From Osedax fenrisi (lineage: Eukaryota; Annelida; Polychaeta; Sabellida; Siboglinidae), in contig OZ025240.1 in the NCBI GenBank assembly GCA_964019155.1, positions 47,234,380-47,298,379 of the forward strand: DNA of 64,000 nucleotides, written 5' to 3'. The notes beneath the pieces were generated by a model, which was not told the DNA's origin, ran no database searches, and saw only the letters and a program-made list of their open reading frames with translations. How positions within the stretch are numbered: position 1 is the first letter of the stretch; each line of letters begins with the position of its first letter. Below, piece by piece: positions 49,089 through 60,720 of this stretch. The position numbers and the translations under genes were made by a program.

Positions 49089-49573
49089 TTAGATTGTCCA
49101 AATATCTACTTCTTGGCTGATTTTACCAATCCCCAGGCCGCAAATATGTCTGTCAACATAGAAGAATGGAGTAGCAACATTGTCAGGAGTATTAGTATTG
49201 TATCTTAGGAACTGCTTTATAGATTTATCCAGATCGTAGATACTTTCCTTCATGACTCGTCCAGATGATAGCTCATGGGATAGAGAGGGGATTAAGTGAC
49301 TTCTTAAAACTTCTATTTTTTGCCATGGAGTTAGTCCAGAGTCTGAAAGTTGATTAAGTTGAGCAGGTATATCAGTAGTAGCATTAAACAAGAACTTAGA
49401 TCCAATTGGTATACCCAAGAATCTTTCAAATTCGCCAATATGAAGAGTTTTAATAAATTCTTGACCCAACATAAACTGTCGATCCTCAATAACCCCCTTG
49501 TTGAAAGAAATGTTAGTGCATTTTCTAGGATTGAACTTGAGGCCGATACTACTAGAAACTTCGAGTATGAATA
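49089..49573 (-). pseudogene. RLE retrotransposon ORF, RT thumb part (other frame)
   Basis: The frame extends upstream of the ATG at 49472: GLKFNPRKCTNISFNKGVIE, then ERFLGIPIGSKF (the YLGIPIG block), GLTPWQKIEVLRSHLIPSLS and DKSIKQFLRY, ending at a stop at 49089. The homologous sequence resumes in the frame of 48101-49057 (KETQLLSSRD...), so a single-base indel near 49090-49100 breaks the ORF. The RT core with YADD is missing because the copy stops at the (TA)n. Confidence 0.83.
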
Positions 49574-51086
49574 CATATATATATATATATATATATATAC
49601 ATCGATATTATTAATACATGTATATACAGGTATTATATTATTATTCCCTAATATGATAAGGTATTTAAAGTTACCTAAGTAAAGTTAATGAGTTGTAAGT
49701 TCATTCTTCGTCTACTAATCTTATTTCGTATTCATAATTCATATAGCGTCTTGTTATCGTTATAGAATATGTCGACATTGATATATGCATCATAGTTCCA
49801 GAGTCTTTTTAGTTAGGTATCATAGTTCCTATAACCTCGGTATTCTCGAGTGATCAATTGTTATTGTTATTATATAAGAGACTATTCAGATAGGTGCCAT
49901 TCACTAATTCAGTCAATTACTTGTGAATTACGAAGAATTGTATTCATTACTGTTGTTCGTAAGGACTGAAGTCCTATAACTATATATAGTTATACCTACA
50001 TATAACCATATATGCTAGTTGTAGATACTAAATATGTATATCTCTGGCGTTTTAATTCTCATGATTGTTATGTTTGCTAATTTAAAGAGGACATGACATA
50101 GTATATTATAGAATATAACATTCGAGATTTACCTCTAACGGGGTAGCTAATTCCAAAAATAATTATTATGTAATGTATATGAAAAATAATCTAATAAATT
50201 ACGTCTACTGATTTATAATAAATAGCACTATGATATAATTTATTATGAAAATATCGATATTTTTTGTGGGCAAAAGTTTAAAAGTGTGGGGCACAAATTA
50301 ATAGCGCACTATTATTTTTAGAATAATGTCCTATGCGGAAATTGCCCATAATATAGCACTTAACAAGCACTAGTTTATCCCCATTGCTGTTGATTGAGAT
50401 CGCGTGTTTTGGTATTCAATTGACGTGTTTCTGCAGTGGTCGCTATTCATAGGCTAGCCTATAGGCTATACATCATTTACGTATACATGTATAGCATAAC
50501 AATAGCTATATAATAACGTGTGCCTTCCACCTTTTAATATTGTATACCTGCATTGTATGTCTAATCAATATTCTCATTGCTACCTACACGTTTTAATAAT
50601 GTAAGTAATGAGTCATTATTAATTACTGGCACGTTACAATCATTTCATTACGAATACAGAATTATCTATTCCTAAATCCCACGTAAAATGGAGAAATATA
50701 ACTTAGCTAAAATGGAACAAAATGTCAATACAATACACCATTGTTTTATGGTATCGTTTCTTTTATACAATGTTATATATATTATCTAATTATACTATAG
50801 TTATACTATTCTACTATAGTATTATCCTACATTGATGACTAGTCCATACTCCGAGTGAACTCCACTGTTAACCCGGAAGTGGGCTTCATTTACAAAAACA
50901 AAATAGTCGCATGAACAATTATAATTAATATAATTTATATAATTTATATAATTTATGTATATAGTGTATGTGACATGTATACTATTTCACGTGATGTATA
51001 ATATTCAATGTTCACCAGTAGACATACATTTTTAATATGAAATACACTATATATATAATTACGAAAATCTAATATTAGAATATTAA
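49574..51086. other. (TA)n and AT-rich intergenic sequence
   Basis: (TA)n at 49574-49600. The rest shows no exon-like frame or element ends. Confidence 0.45.
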
Positions 51087-51191
51087 GCTTTGAGTATTTG
51101 TTATCAATAATTGAATTTATATTTATAAATATAAATATTATTGTAAACAATTATTATAAATTTAGGCATATGAATATGTACCTATAAATAC

Positions 51192-51196
<5 letters not shown>
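51087..51196 (+). repeat. 110-bp exact duplicate, copy 2
   Basis: Identical to 45171-45280; followed by (TA)n at 51197-51251. Confidence 0.93.
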
Positions 51197-51256
<60 letters not shown>

Positions 51257-51541
51257 TATACATATAAATATACATATACATATTAATATTAAATAACATA
51301 TGTAATATATTAAATATTATATCCGAATTGAATAACAAAATATATTTCAAATATAGATATGTTGACCTCACACCATTATAATTATATGACATAACACTTA
51401 TTTTATGATTTGTTAATAAATATCTATTTATATACATGTGTATACCTATAGGTGTATCGTTGTATTAATAAATATGACGTAATAAATATACATTGATGAA
51501 TAGGAATAATTAATTAACCTATATACATATATATATAGGAA

Positions 51542-51580
<39 letters not shown>

Positions 51581-51731
51581 TTAACTATCGATATCACAGA
51601 ATACAAGGGAATGAATAAATGTGTCTGGGATATTTAGTTCCAGAGATATCTAATTATTCTTACATATATGTATCTATAGATACAAGACCAAACTAGAACT
51701 TGTAAAAGTCCTAGTTATATGGTTTCTGAGA
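51197..51731. repeat. (TA)n tract and spacer
   Basis: (TA)n of about 50 bp at 51197-51251 and another at 51545-51577. Just before 51732 the sequence atatggtttctgagata matches the inner box of MITE A right ends, so a scrap of another A copy precedes the chimeric element. Confidence 0.55.
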
Positions 51732-52877
51732 TAGGGATACTAACCTAATACGGAAACTTTAACGATAACTGGTCTTAATATTGTATTACTCAATATTTGT
51801 ATTCAAAAATTATAAAGTTTTTAAATTATATGATTATAGATATTATTGTGATTTTAACATTTTATTTAATATTTTTATTCAATAGATAATGGGGGTGTCC
51901 GTATTCGTTACCAATGTCCGAATACGGACATCATGTTTTATAATGCGGACATCCTATATATCATTAGATAAACTATATATTATTGATTAACCAAAGAGAT
52001 AAATTACAATTACTTTACTTATAATTAATATTATGAATAATTTAATATTATTTAATTAGTAATTCATTTATTAATTTTTATTATTTTATTAATAATTACA
52101 AGTAAAATATATAATAATAACATTATTATATGTAGCTTCATTGGTGGTATTGATATTATAATGCACGCGACTTTTATGAAAATTAGTAATGATTATTTGT
52201 AATAACTTATTCAATATTAAATATATTTATTTAAAATTTTATAATTAGGGTAATATTATGGCACAATTATATTAAAATTTAAACGTTATAGATAATATAT
52301 TAAAATAGTGTATATTATTATTTAATATTTATTTATTAATCAGTATGTATATAATTAACTGGAATCATGAATCCTAAAGCTATATCAGTGATACATAAAT
52401 AACTTACAATATACTTTAAGGTAAAATACGGATCTATTTTGATTGAATATTATAAATCACATGGGGTCGGTATACCATTAGCTAATATATTAGGGCAATT
52501 TAGGGGGTTGGTAATAGGAAAATCATATGGGTTGCTATAATTAAGATATATTGGTTAATAGTTATTCAAATTAAATTATTTTTCTAATAGTTTTCTACAA
52601 TATTATACACAAAATTAAGTTTTCTTTTAATTAATAAAGTATTTACAATGATTGAAAAAAAGTTATTATTCAAATATTTAAAAAGTAAAACAGAATATTA
52701 CATTTTATCAAATAACAATTGTAGGATTAAATATTTTTAAAAACAAAATACTTATTCATATTTATCATTAAATTACTAACAGTTTATGTATATATAATTC
52801 GTTGATATCTCTTATAGTTACTGAGATACGAGGGGGTCGGTATTAGGAGGGGTTCGGTAATCGGAGACTTTTCCCTA
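51732..52877 (+). mobile_element. chimeric MITE: family A left half joined to family B right half
   Basis: 51732-52186 follows family A: ACTAACCTAATACGGAAAC, word cluster 51895-51955, then TATAATGCACGCGACTTTTA at 52157. From about 52187 (attatttgtaataacttatt) it follows family B to the right end at 52877 (GGGGTCGGTATACC, GTTACTGAGATACGAGGGGG, TCGGTAATCGGAGACTTTTC). The inner B part corresponds to the start of copy 1 (17470 on) but lacks its second word cluster. Confidence 0.8.
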
Positions 52878-52924
52878 TATATTGTTTCGAATTATGAAAT
52901 AAATCGTATTAACTAAATATATAA

Positions 52925-53096
52925 ATAATATCGTGATCGGGATCGGGTAAGAAACTTAGGATCTGGATAGTGATCGGGAAATTAACGGGTAACGAATTTA
53001 GGATAGGTATCAGGAAAAGGATCGCATAAGAGAATACATAGAGGATCGGGATCGGGATCGACGATTCAGTAAAAAAAAGGATCGGTGCCCATCACT
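52925..53096 (-). mobile_element. GATCGGG repeat with a hAT-like end
   Basis: GATCGGGATCGGG words recur at 52936 and 53043. On the minus strand the right border reads CAGTGATGGGCACCGATCC, similar to the CAGTG-GGGC-type ends of many hAT elements. The left end is not clear. Related to 44630-44740. Confidence 0.4.
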
Positions 53097-53168
53097 GTAT
53101 ATATATATATAATATAGACTATAGACTACAGACTAAATATTATAGTCCATAGTTATACTATATATATG

Positions 53169-53277
<109 letters not shown>

Positions 53278-53396
53278 TATAGTTATACTACAATATATCG
53301 TTTCTTACAGTTAATTATTGATGTCTGGTGTCAATTTCTTCAGATTAACCCATTTATAACGTATTGAATATGCATGTAAAGACGCCTACGCATATA

Positions 53397-53439
<43 letters not shown>

Positions 53440-53844
53440 TAATTATATATACGAATCTATAGATTCGTAGAATACAAGTCAGATATAATATGAAAATAAA
53501 GAGCAATAACTTTAGTTATTGCTATGGTATATATATATATATATATATATGTGATATACCATAATAGTATACTATTATTAATATATAATTTAAAGTATTT
53601 ATTTATATAGAATGCATATGCATATTTATCATATAAAATATTAGGTAAACATATTATATTAAAACAAGGCTTATACGAAGGAGTAGGTGTAACATGTTGT
53701 TAACGTAATTACTACTAGTAATTACTACTAGGAATATAATATTAGACATATTCAATGGAAGATATAATATATCGATGTATTCAAACGATTTTTTTAAGAA
53801 TCGTTTATATTTTAATTCACAAAATATTTGATACATGTATAGAC

Positions 53845-54269
53845 TATCCCACCTAACAGTAATAGCCGCATAATAGCAACATAATAACATAACTAATAGC
53901 CTAAAATGTTTACATTGTGCTATTATGCTGCTATTATATTACTTTTAAAAGTATAGTATGATGCTATTAAATTATTATACTATTATGCTGATATTAAAAG
54001 TCTATTATGATGCTATTATGAGGCTATTATTATAAGAGCACATAATATCAGTATAATATACTTTTAAAATTAATAGCCACATAAGAATAGCATAATAGAC
54101 TTTGCATGTCAACATAATAGCATTAATATTTAATAACAGCATAATATAATTGTAATGGTAGCATAATAGCATGCTATTATGCTGCAGCATAATATCACAA
54201 TGTAAACATTTGAAGCCATTAGTTATGTTATTATTTTGCTATTATGAGGCTATTACTATTAGATTGGAT
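53845..54269. mobile_element. foldback element, TATCCC/AGCATAATAGC family, copy 2
   Basis: The left end TATCCCACCTAACAGTAATA is partly matched by the right end (inward CATCCAATCTAATAGTAATA). The interior is built of CATAATAGC and GCTATTATG words in both orientations, with AATGTTTACATTGTG and CACAATGTAAACATT near the ends, also present in copy 1. About 425 bp and more diverged than copy 1. Confidence 0.75.
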
Positions 54270-54479
54270 GTAGCCATTAAGCAGTAACATGTAATAAAGT
54301 AATAATGCAATACTAGCAATGATATACTTTTTAAATAGTATATGAACACATGTTTATATATTTACATTTGAAAATTAGAAACGTATAATGTATATATTAT
54401 AATAAATGCATATGAAAGAAAAAAAATAAAATGCACTTCACTCAATTAATGAGTATTCTATTCTATTATATTCTATTAT

Positions 54480-54606
54480 ACTCTATATATATATATATAT
54501 GTATTAAATGTACAAAATGAATTTAATATAATATATTCGTATATTAATAATATTATATTAAATATTAATTTTGTACATTTAATACATGTATATAGAGTAT
54601 AAACAT
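54480..54606. repeat. inverted repeat around AT-rich centre
   Basis: ATGTATTAAATGTACAAAAT on the left and ATTTTGTACATTTAATACAT on the right are exact inverses, with TACTCTATATA outside. The loop is AT-rich. Possible small MITE. Confidence 0.7.
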
Positions 54607-54679
54607 AATACTATATAATAAATACATATATGCTGTTATATTTAGTCTATACGCTCATTATAGTGAACGGCCAATAGCT

Positions 54680-54965
54680 AGACAATTGTATCATAGATTA
54701 GATCCAACATAATTCTTATTTTTCTCGAGCACAAGAAACAATGGTGAACATAGTAAGGTGTTTACGGAGAATTTGAAAAAAGTATTCAAAACATATTTGT
54801 TTAAAAACTTATTTATACCTATGTGTTTTCCTGGGCACCCGTCACAAGTATTATTATGATAACCTGTCATATAACTTGTCATAACAAGTCCACTACTTCT
54901 TTAGTGATTCATTTGTATTATCTATTTGAAATAATACGTGGTTAATATGGTGGTTCAATAAATAT
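54680..54965 (+). mobile_element. L2/CR1-like LINE, 3' end only
   Basis: The frame at about 54772-54850 reads NLKKVFKTYLFKNLF, the typical last block of L2/CR1 RTs, followed by a stop and an AT-rich 3' UTR ending ATAAATATATA. Everything upstream is missing. Confidence 0.6.
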
Positions 54966-55838
54966 ATACTAATAGCTATGCATGCAACGTAATTTAGTAA
55001 TATACCCAACCGCTGCTAGCAGTAGTATCGAAATCACTGAAATAGATTTAGGTTCGGCTCTGTTTGCATACAACAATGTTTTCATTGCTCTATTAAATTA
55101 CATGCAATATAAATTAGCTTTTACTCACTAAATATATACTTATAGCATTTAAAACATACATATCATATTTGTTTGTTATATATTAGTAATGAACACTTAG
55201 TTTTCATCATATAAATATTAATTTAAAGCATAGTATTTAACATTTTAAAAGTGTATAGATAAATACGAATTTACATTATAAACAACACCTAAAAGTAACC
55301 CGCTATAGGTGGCACCAGGGTATGTTGTATATAAATTCGAATTACACGATTTCGCGTAAGTGTTATATCTTTCCTTCGGAAAATCTTTGCTAATAGTGTA
55401 TACATTATATATACATATATGTATAAGTTTATAGTAAGATTATTATAAACTAGTTATTAGTATATATATAATTCAGAAGTTGGTATAATTACCCGGATAG
55501 ATATTGAAGGATACCTTATGATCATCCGTTGAAAAAAAAATGACGAGTATAGTAATAAAAACAAATTAACTATGGAGGTTGTATTTAAATTGTAATGGTA
55601 AAATATAAGTATACAACTTTAAAACAAACAATTATTTTTTAAATTTGTAACAAAAATAAAGGACGGGTAAGATAATAAATTGTTCAAGTCTGAGACAACA
55701 TAAGATGAGCATGACCCAATAAACAATATACTACAATCATAGTTAAACTTGCCACAATAATAACATATTTTCAATGTTAATACCCGTTCAAACTAAAAAA
55801 AGCCGAATTATATATATCCACTAAGTCAAACCCTCTCA

Positions 55839-55883
<45 letters not shown>

Positions 55884-55942
55884 TAATACAAATAATTTAT
55901 AATTTTAATCTATATAACATATATGTTATATATATATATATT

Positions 55943-55982
<40 letters not shown>

Positions 55983-56040
55983 TAATAATATTAATAATAT
56001 TAATGTATACATTATTAACGTATACGTGTATACGTATACG
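54966..56040. repeat. AT-rich spacer with (TA)n
   Basis: (TA)n at 55843-55880 and 55931-55978; CGTATACGTGTATACGTATA palindromic words at 56018-56040. No gene seen. Confidence 0.55.
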
Positions 56041-56146
56041 TGTACTATTATTTACATATTATTTACCTTGTAAGGTAAATAAAACGGCGTATATATACGC
56101 CGTTTTATTTACCTTACAAGGTAAATAATATGTAAGTAATAGTACA
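56041..56146. repeat. 106-bp near-perfect palindrome
   Basis: The arms of 53 bp around the centre (cggcgtata/tatacgccg at 56085-56102) are inverse copies with one visible mismatch. It includes TTACCTTGTAAGGTAA-type nested palindromes. No spacer, so it can extrude as a cruciform. Confidence 0.95.
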
Positions 56147-56885
56147 CTGGAATCATCGATATGCAGTACGAATATCGATTGTTCGCCGATACACATAAGG
56201 AATGCCCCTCGCTCAATATTATACTTAGGCGATATATGCCTATAGGCGCTGCTTATATATAGCCTATGTAATATAGGCAATGCTTATAGGAAGTGCTTAT
56301 ATAGGCAATGAATATAGGCAGTGCTTATATAAATATAATGCTTGCTTATAGGCAATGTTTATATATACGCTGTCTTAACATCACGGATATCGCAGAAGAT
56401 CAACGATCGTACCGTAAAGTGCCATACGCTTAAAGCGACGTTCTAATCTAGGTCACGTGTTAAAAAGCTCAATCGTCATTGGTCCGTTCGAATCTCGTGT
56501 TATACATACACATACGCGCGCGTATATAATGGGTGTAATCATCGAGTATCGCGATTCAAATCACGCACACACACACACACCCAATAATGTACGAACTATG
56601 TCGAGCTCGTTCATTACCTACATCGACTCAAGACTCGTTCACCGTAGTTCATTATAATAACATGTACTGATCTCGCCCTAGAAAGATACACCTATAATCA
56701 CCTACCTACTATATTTATACTAAAATTACTTATCGATACATGCGTAAAGTAGTCATCATATATTTACATGCTATTACGTAATAATAAGATTTACGAACGA
56801 CGTTAGAATATATGTGGTAAGAGTATATATACTCCTATATGATACAAGTGGTGACACATTACTACCATAGTATTCCCTCGTACGG
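56147..56885 (+). promoter_or_regulatory. GC-raised 5' flank of the exon at 56970
   Basis: An AGGCAATGCTTATA-type short repeat lies at 56225-56360. From 56370 the sequence is CG-rich for this window. It contains a CACGTG E-box core at about 56454, an inverted CCAAT (CATTGGTCCG) at about 56478 and (CA)n at 56564-56580. It resembles a promoter region but no start site can be named. Confidence 0.35.
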
Positions 56886-56964
56886 CTACCTACCCCTACC
56901 TACCCACCCCTACCCCTGCCTACCCCTACCTACCCCATACCCCTGTCTACCCCTACCCCTGTTA
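56886..56964. repeat. C-rich (CCTACCCC)n tract, G-quadruplex-prone on the minus strand
   Basis: Repeats of TACCCC/CCTACC with runs of 3-4 C at intervals of 3-6 bases over 79 bp, ending six bases before an ATG. The complementary strand has more than four G runs. Confidence 0.85.
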
Positions 56965-56969
56965 ACCCG

Positions 56970-57250
56970 ATGGTAACCACTATATCGGATTGGGACTCGC
57001 ACGTGGGCATGATTAAGCGTAAACTCGTGTCCATCGTCAGGAAGCACGGATCACACGATGACTCACCCACCGATGACGACCACCACCAGCACCACCAGCG
57101 CAACCACAGTAAGAGATCCAGTGTGAACAGTACGGAATACGACGAGATCACAGCGCTGGATATGATGCAGCAGCCGGAATATCAGACGAGCGGAGGCACG
57201 AACCTGGATGCAGCCGCAACTTCTTCCAGAAGTAAGAAATGCAATGTCAG
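56970..57250 (+). CDS. probable first coding exon, protein unidentified
   Basis: From ATG at 56970 there are 93 complete codons and two bases, ending at a good donor (GTCAG/GTATGA) at 57250. Beyond this the frame runs into AT-rich sequence. Composition is much GC-richer than the surroundings and codons such as CAC, GAC, AAC and ACG are preferred, as in the ETHE1 exons. The peptide starts MVTTISDWDSHVGMIKRKLV, then has an Asp/His/Gln-rich stretch (DDDHHQHHQ, about residues 35-43), a basic Ser-rich part (NHSKRSS) and a DMMQQPEYQ segment. No signal peptide, membrane segment or known domain is evident, and it looks largely disordered. No later exon was recognised before the end of the window. Confidence 0.6.
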
Positions 57251-57315
57251 GTATGACTTATTTACAATTTGTATTATTTAGTATATATATATATATAATA
57301 TATACTAGATACAGT

Positions 57316-57397
<82 letters not shown>

Positions 57398-58556
57398 GAT
57401 CGTTATGTAATCATATATGATTACTTATAATGATAACAATGTAAATAGTTTTCGTTATATAAATAGATTTAATTATTTAATGATATCATGTTTAGAATTA
57501 TTTGCAGAATTGATATAATATTATTAACGAATTTATTTAATTTTGTTTATTAATTAATGGTACTTAATTAATTAATTGTAATGTATATATTATATATATA
57601 TATATAAACATATATAATTTAACGAATAATGTAAATTATAATGTGTAAGTATCATTCAAAAACTAGTAATGCTACTATATGTAATACTAATTGCTACAAT
57701 ATATATTTATATATATAGACTAAGTGTTTATTTATTAATGGTCTTATACGTATACCTATAGGTATAACAAATTATAATGTATATAATTATAATAGATAAC
57801 GTTTATATTATGTAAACCTCATACAGCCAGACGAGGTTGTAGGATATATTGTTATTATGTATGCGATATTAGAATATTAGTTATATTTAGGTTACAATAA
57901 TACATTATTATAATATATTATAAAGTATATTTTAATATACTATAGTAAGGGTATATCTATATGTCTATATGTACAAATAACATTAAAATTGTGTATACAA
58001 CTAATATCCATACTAATACTTATAATAGGCCTATCTGCATATATAGGCATATAGGCCTATAGGCCTATAGTCATATAGTCATATGTTATATAGGTATCTT
58101 GCATATGTTACACATATAACACATTTATCTCACACATAATATATAAATATGTATTTAAATATAGTATTGTTATTACTAGATTCGTGCATTTATAAATAAC
58201 AATGAACAATTTTTATATATATATATATATATATAAATATGTTTAACCTAAATATGACACAACTATATGAATATATAATATATCCTAAATATAGCACACA
58301 TACACATAAAGCAAACTAAACTATATAAAGCATACATAATACCGAAGCATCGCTATCACTCAAGTATATTTACTATAGTGAGTAATATCTACTAGGTATA
58401 GGTATACATTAACAATCTAGAATTATAGAATTATCAATATTCTCTCTATATACACGAGACAATTTTAATACACATGTAGAATAGTAATTATATATTTAAT
58501 ATTGCAATATTTTAATTATAAACGTATATCATAATATGTTATATTTGTTAGTTATA
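57251..58556. repeat. AT-rich sequence with (TA)n, presumed intron
   Basis: (TA)n at 57321-57391 (about 71 bp), 57585-57605 and 58216-58235; a cluster of ATAGGCCTATAGGC palindromic words at 58028-58070. If the exon at 56970 is real, this is its first intron. Confidence 0.5.
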
Positions 58557-59190
58557 ATAGCAGTAGCAGTAGAATTAGTAGTAGCAGTAGCAGTAGCAGT
58601 AGCAGTAGCAGTAGCAGTAACAGTAACAGTGGCAGTAGCAGTAGCTGTAACAGTTACAGTAGTAGTAACAGTAGCAGTAGAAGTAGCAGTACAAGTAGCA
58701 GTAGCAGTATTAGTAGCAGTATCAGTAGCAGTAGGATTAGCAGTAGCAGAAGCAGTAGCAGAAGCAGTAGCAGAAGCAGTAGCAGAAGCAGTAGCAGAAG
58801 CAGTAGCAGAAGCAGTAACAGAAGCAGTAGCAGAGGCAGTAGCAGAAGCAGTAGAAGTAGCAGCAGCAGCCGAAAGAAACAGTATAGTAGAAGTCTTAGT
58901 AGAAGTAGCAGTATCAGTAGCAGAAGCAGTAGAAGTAGCAGCAGCAGCCGAAAGAAACAGTATAGTAGAAGTCTTAGTAGAAGTAGCAGTATCAGTAGAA
59001 GTAGCAGTGGCAGTAGCAGTAGCAGAAGCAGTAGCAGATTCAGTAGAAGTAGCAGTAGCAGTAGCAGAATCAGTAGAAGTAGCAGCAGCAGCCGAAAGAA
59101 AAAGTATAGTAGCAGTATTAGTAGAAGTAGCATTAGCAGCATCAGAAGTAGTAGTAGCAGTATCAGTAGAAGTAGTAGTTGTATTTATAA
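58557..59190 (+). repeat. (AGCAGT/AGCAGA)n array with higher-order repeats; Ser/Arg-rich in one frame
   Basis: About 630 bp of hexanucleotide-like repeat. A longer unit (about 75 bp, containing gcagcagccgaaagaaacag) occurs at 58857, 58939 and 59081. One plus frame is (Ala-Val/Glu)n. Another, starting AGC at 58559, is open throughout and gives Ser-rich, then SRSS-type and SSSRKKQYSRSLSRS sequence, like the RS domains of splicing factors; it ends CIYNI-stop near 59190. The third frame is full of TAG. It may be a satellite or an RS-coding exon preceded by ...ATAATAG. Confidence 0.8.
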
Positions 59191-59210
59191 CATATGATAT
59201 TTTTTACTAA

Positions 59211-60321
59211 TAGATTAATTATATATTATATCCTATAGGATAGGAATATGATATATGATATGAATGGTTAGGAATGCTATAATATCAAATTATAATTGGA
59301 ATATGTATATTGATTGGAGTTTAATATCATAATATCTTAATATCTTAATAGAACAGACAAATGCTGGAATGAAATCTTCCCATGTTCGATTCCAGGTATA
59401 CCTATATAGAACAATAGTTCTTATTTTTCCTAAAAAATAAATGTAAACACAATTTTGTATAAATAAATGAATATACAATAAATCAAAACACAACAACAAT
59501 ATGTTACTTATTTGTTTTGTATTATCCAGGGAGTTATTATCCATGGACATTCTCAGTTATTCTTAACATGTACAATTATATAGATCGTTGTATATGACTT
59601 ATACAACTTCGTCCATTATATCTTCTGTTTGTATTAGTGGTTTAATAAATAAATATAATAATAATATAATAATATAATATATTCATATTGTTATGTCAAT
59701 ATGAATAATACCCATAATATTAAATATATAATATGCATATAAACCAGGGATCGCAATATGGAGTATATTCAAATATACATAATCATATGACAGTATTCAT
59801 AGAATACTACTACTGTTACCATAGTAATATAGTACTAGTACTTGTACTGGTATACCACATTTCCGTTTATACAGTAGATTATATAAACGAATAATACGTT
59901 ACATCTAGTTTGCATATATAAACATGCTAGTCAATGAGGGATCTAATTTCATATAACGAAATAATAAATTGCATGTGAATCTAATTAATGATAATTAAAT
60001 ATCGCTTACGTGAGGCATAGATTATGCAGCAGCGATTTTTCAGCGCATGCGCTAATTATTTATGTATATGTGAAAATATACATATATAGTGTATATATAC
60101 ACACACACATATGTATATATATATAATATATTATATATATATATTTATTAAATGACAATATTATTATATATATATGAATGTATATCTCATAAATCAGTAC
60201 GTATATCCTACCTGAATACAGTATATCTGTAGATACACTTGAAAATGTACTTCTGATCGTATTGTTATTTATATGTATAAATGACGATTATATTTTTTTA
60301 AATATTCATATAAATAACAAT

Positions 60322-60368
<47 letters not shown>

Positions 60369-60659
60369 TGTGCATTATGTATAATGTACAATGTATATAC
60401 ACCTAACAAACAGTGTACATACTATCTATAATATATCATAAACTTGAGAGGCTTATAATTGTAAACAGTATACATACATATATGTATTCAAATTAAGTAA
60501 ACATTTATACACGTATACATAAACAAATACTGTATCCATTGTTTATCTTTGATGACTTGTATCGTTATGTCAAGGACTTGGTTACGACATCGGTTATGCA
60601 ATATATTTATATTTTTTAATAGAATAACTATAGTTATAATATAGTTAGAATATATAAAA
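59211..60659. other. AT-rich intergenic sequence
   Basis: A possible LINE scrap at 59350-59490 (tgctggaatgaaatcttccc, WNE-P-like) is too short to assign. (TA)n at 60119-60142 and 60325-60367. No gene seen. Confidence 0.45.
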
Positions 60660-60720
60660 TTGGTAGGTGTACCCATAGAGAACGAAGTGTCACTTCGTTC
60701 TCTATGGGTGTACCTACCAA
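60660..60720. repeat. 61-bp hairpin
   Basis: TTGGTAGGTGTACCCATAGA at 60660 and its near-inverse ending at 60720; the inner 22 bp on each side of the centre are perfect and two bases differ further out. ATAGTTATAA and TTATAACTAT outside extend the symmetry. Confidence 0.9.

Larger units (their letters stand above)
47855..49573 (-). mobile_element. R2/R4-type (RLE) non-LTR retrotransposon between (TA)n tracts
   Basis: The minus strand carries the RT thumb (49573 down), zinc knuckle, restriction-like endonuclease and about 245 bp of 3' UTR (48100-47855). Both borders are (TA)n microsatellite (49574-49600 and 47809-47854), so it seems to have inserted in, or been truncated against, a TA tract. 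It differs from the R2-like copy at 535: the knuckle is intact and the nuclease tail is different. Confidence 0.75.

Noticed and set aside
56457..56657. 66-codon frame with HTHT segments
   Set aside because: It contains CA-repeat translation and has no donor or family features; more likely 5' flank of the exon at 56970.
58654..59142. 162-codon poly-Leu frame on the minus strand
   Set aside because: It is the complement of the hexanucleotide array; a Leu-only protein with no other sequence is a repeat artefact.
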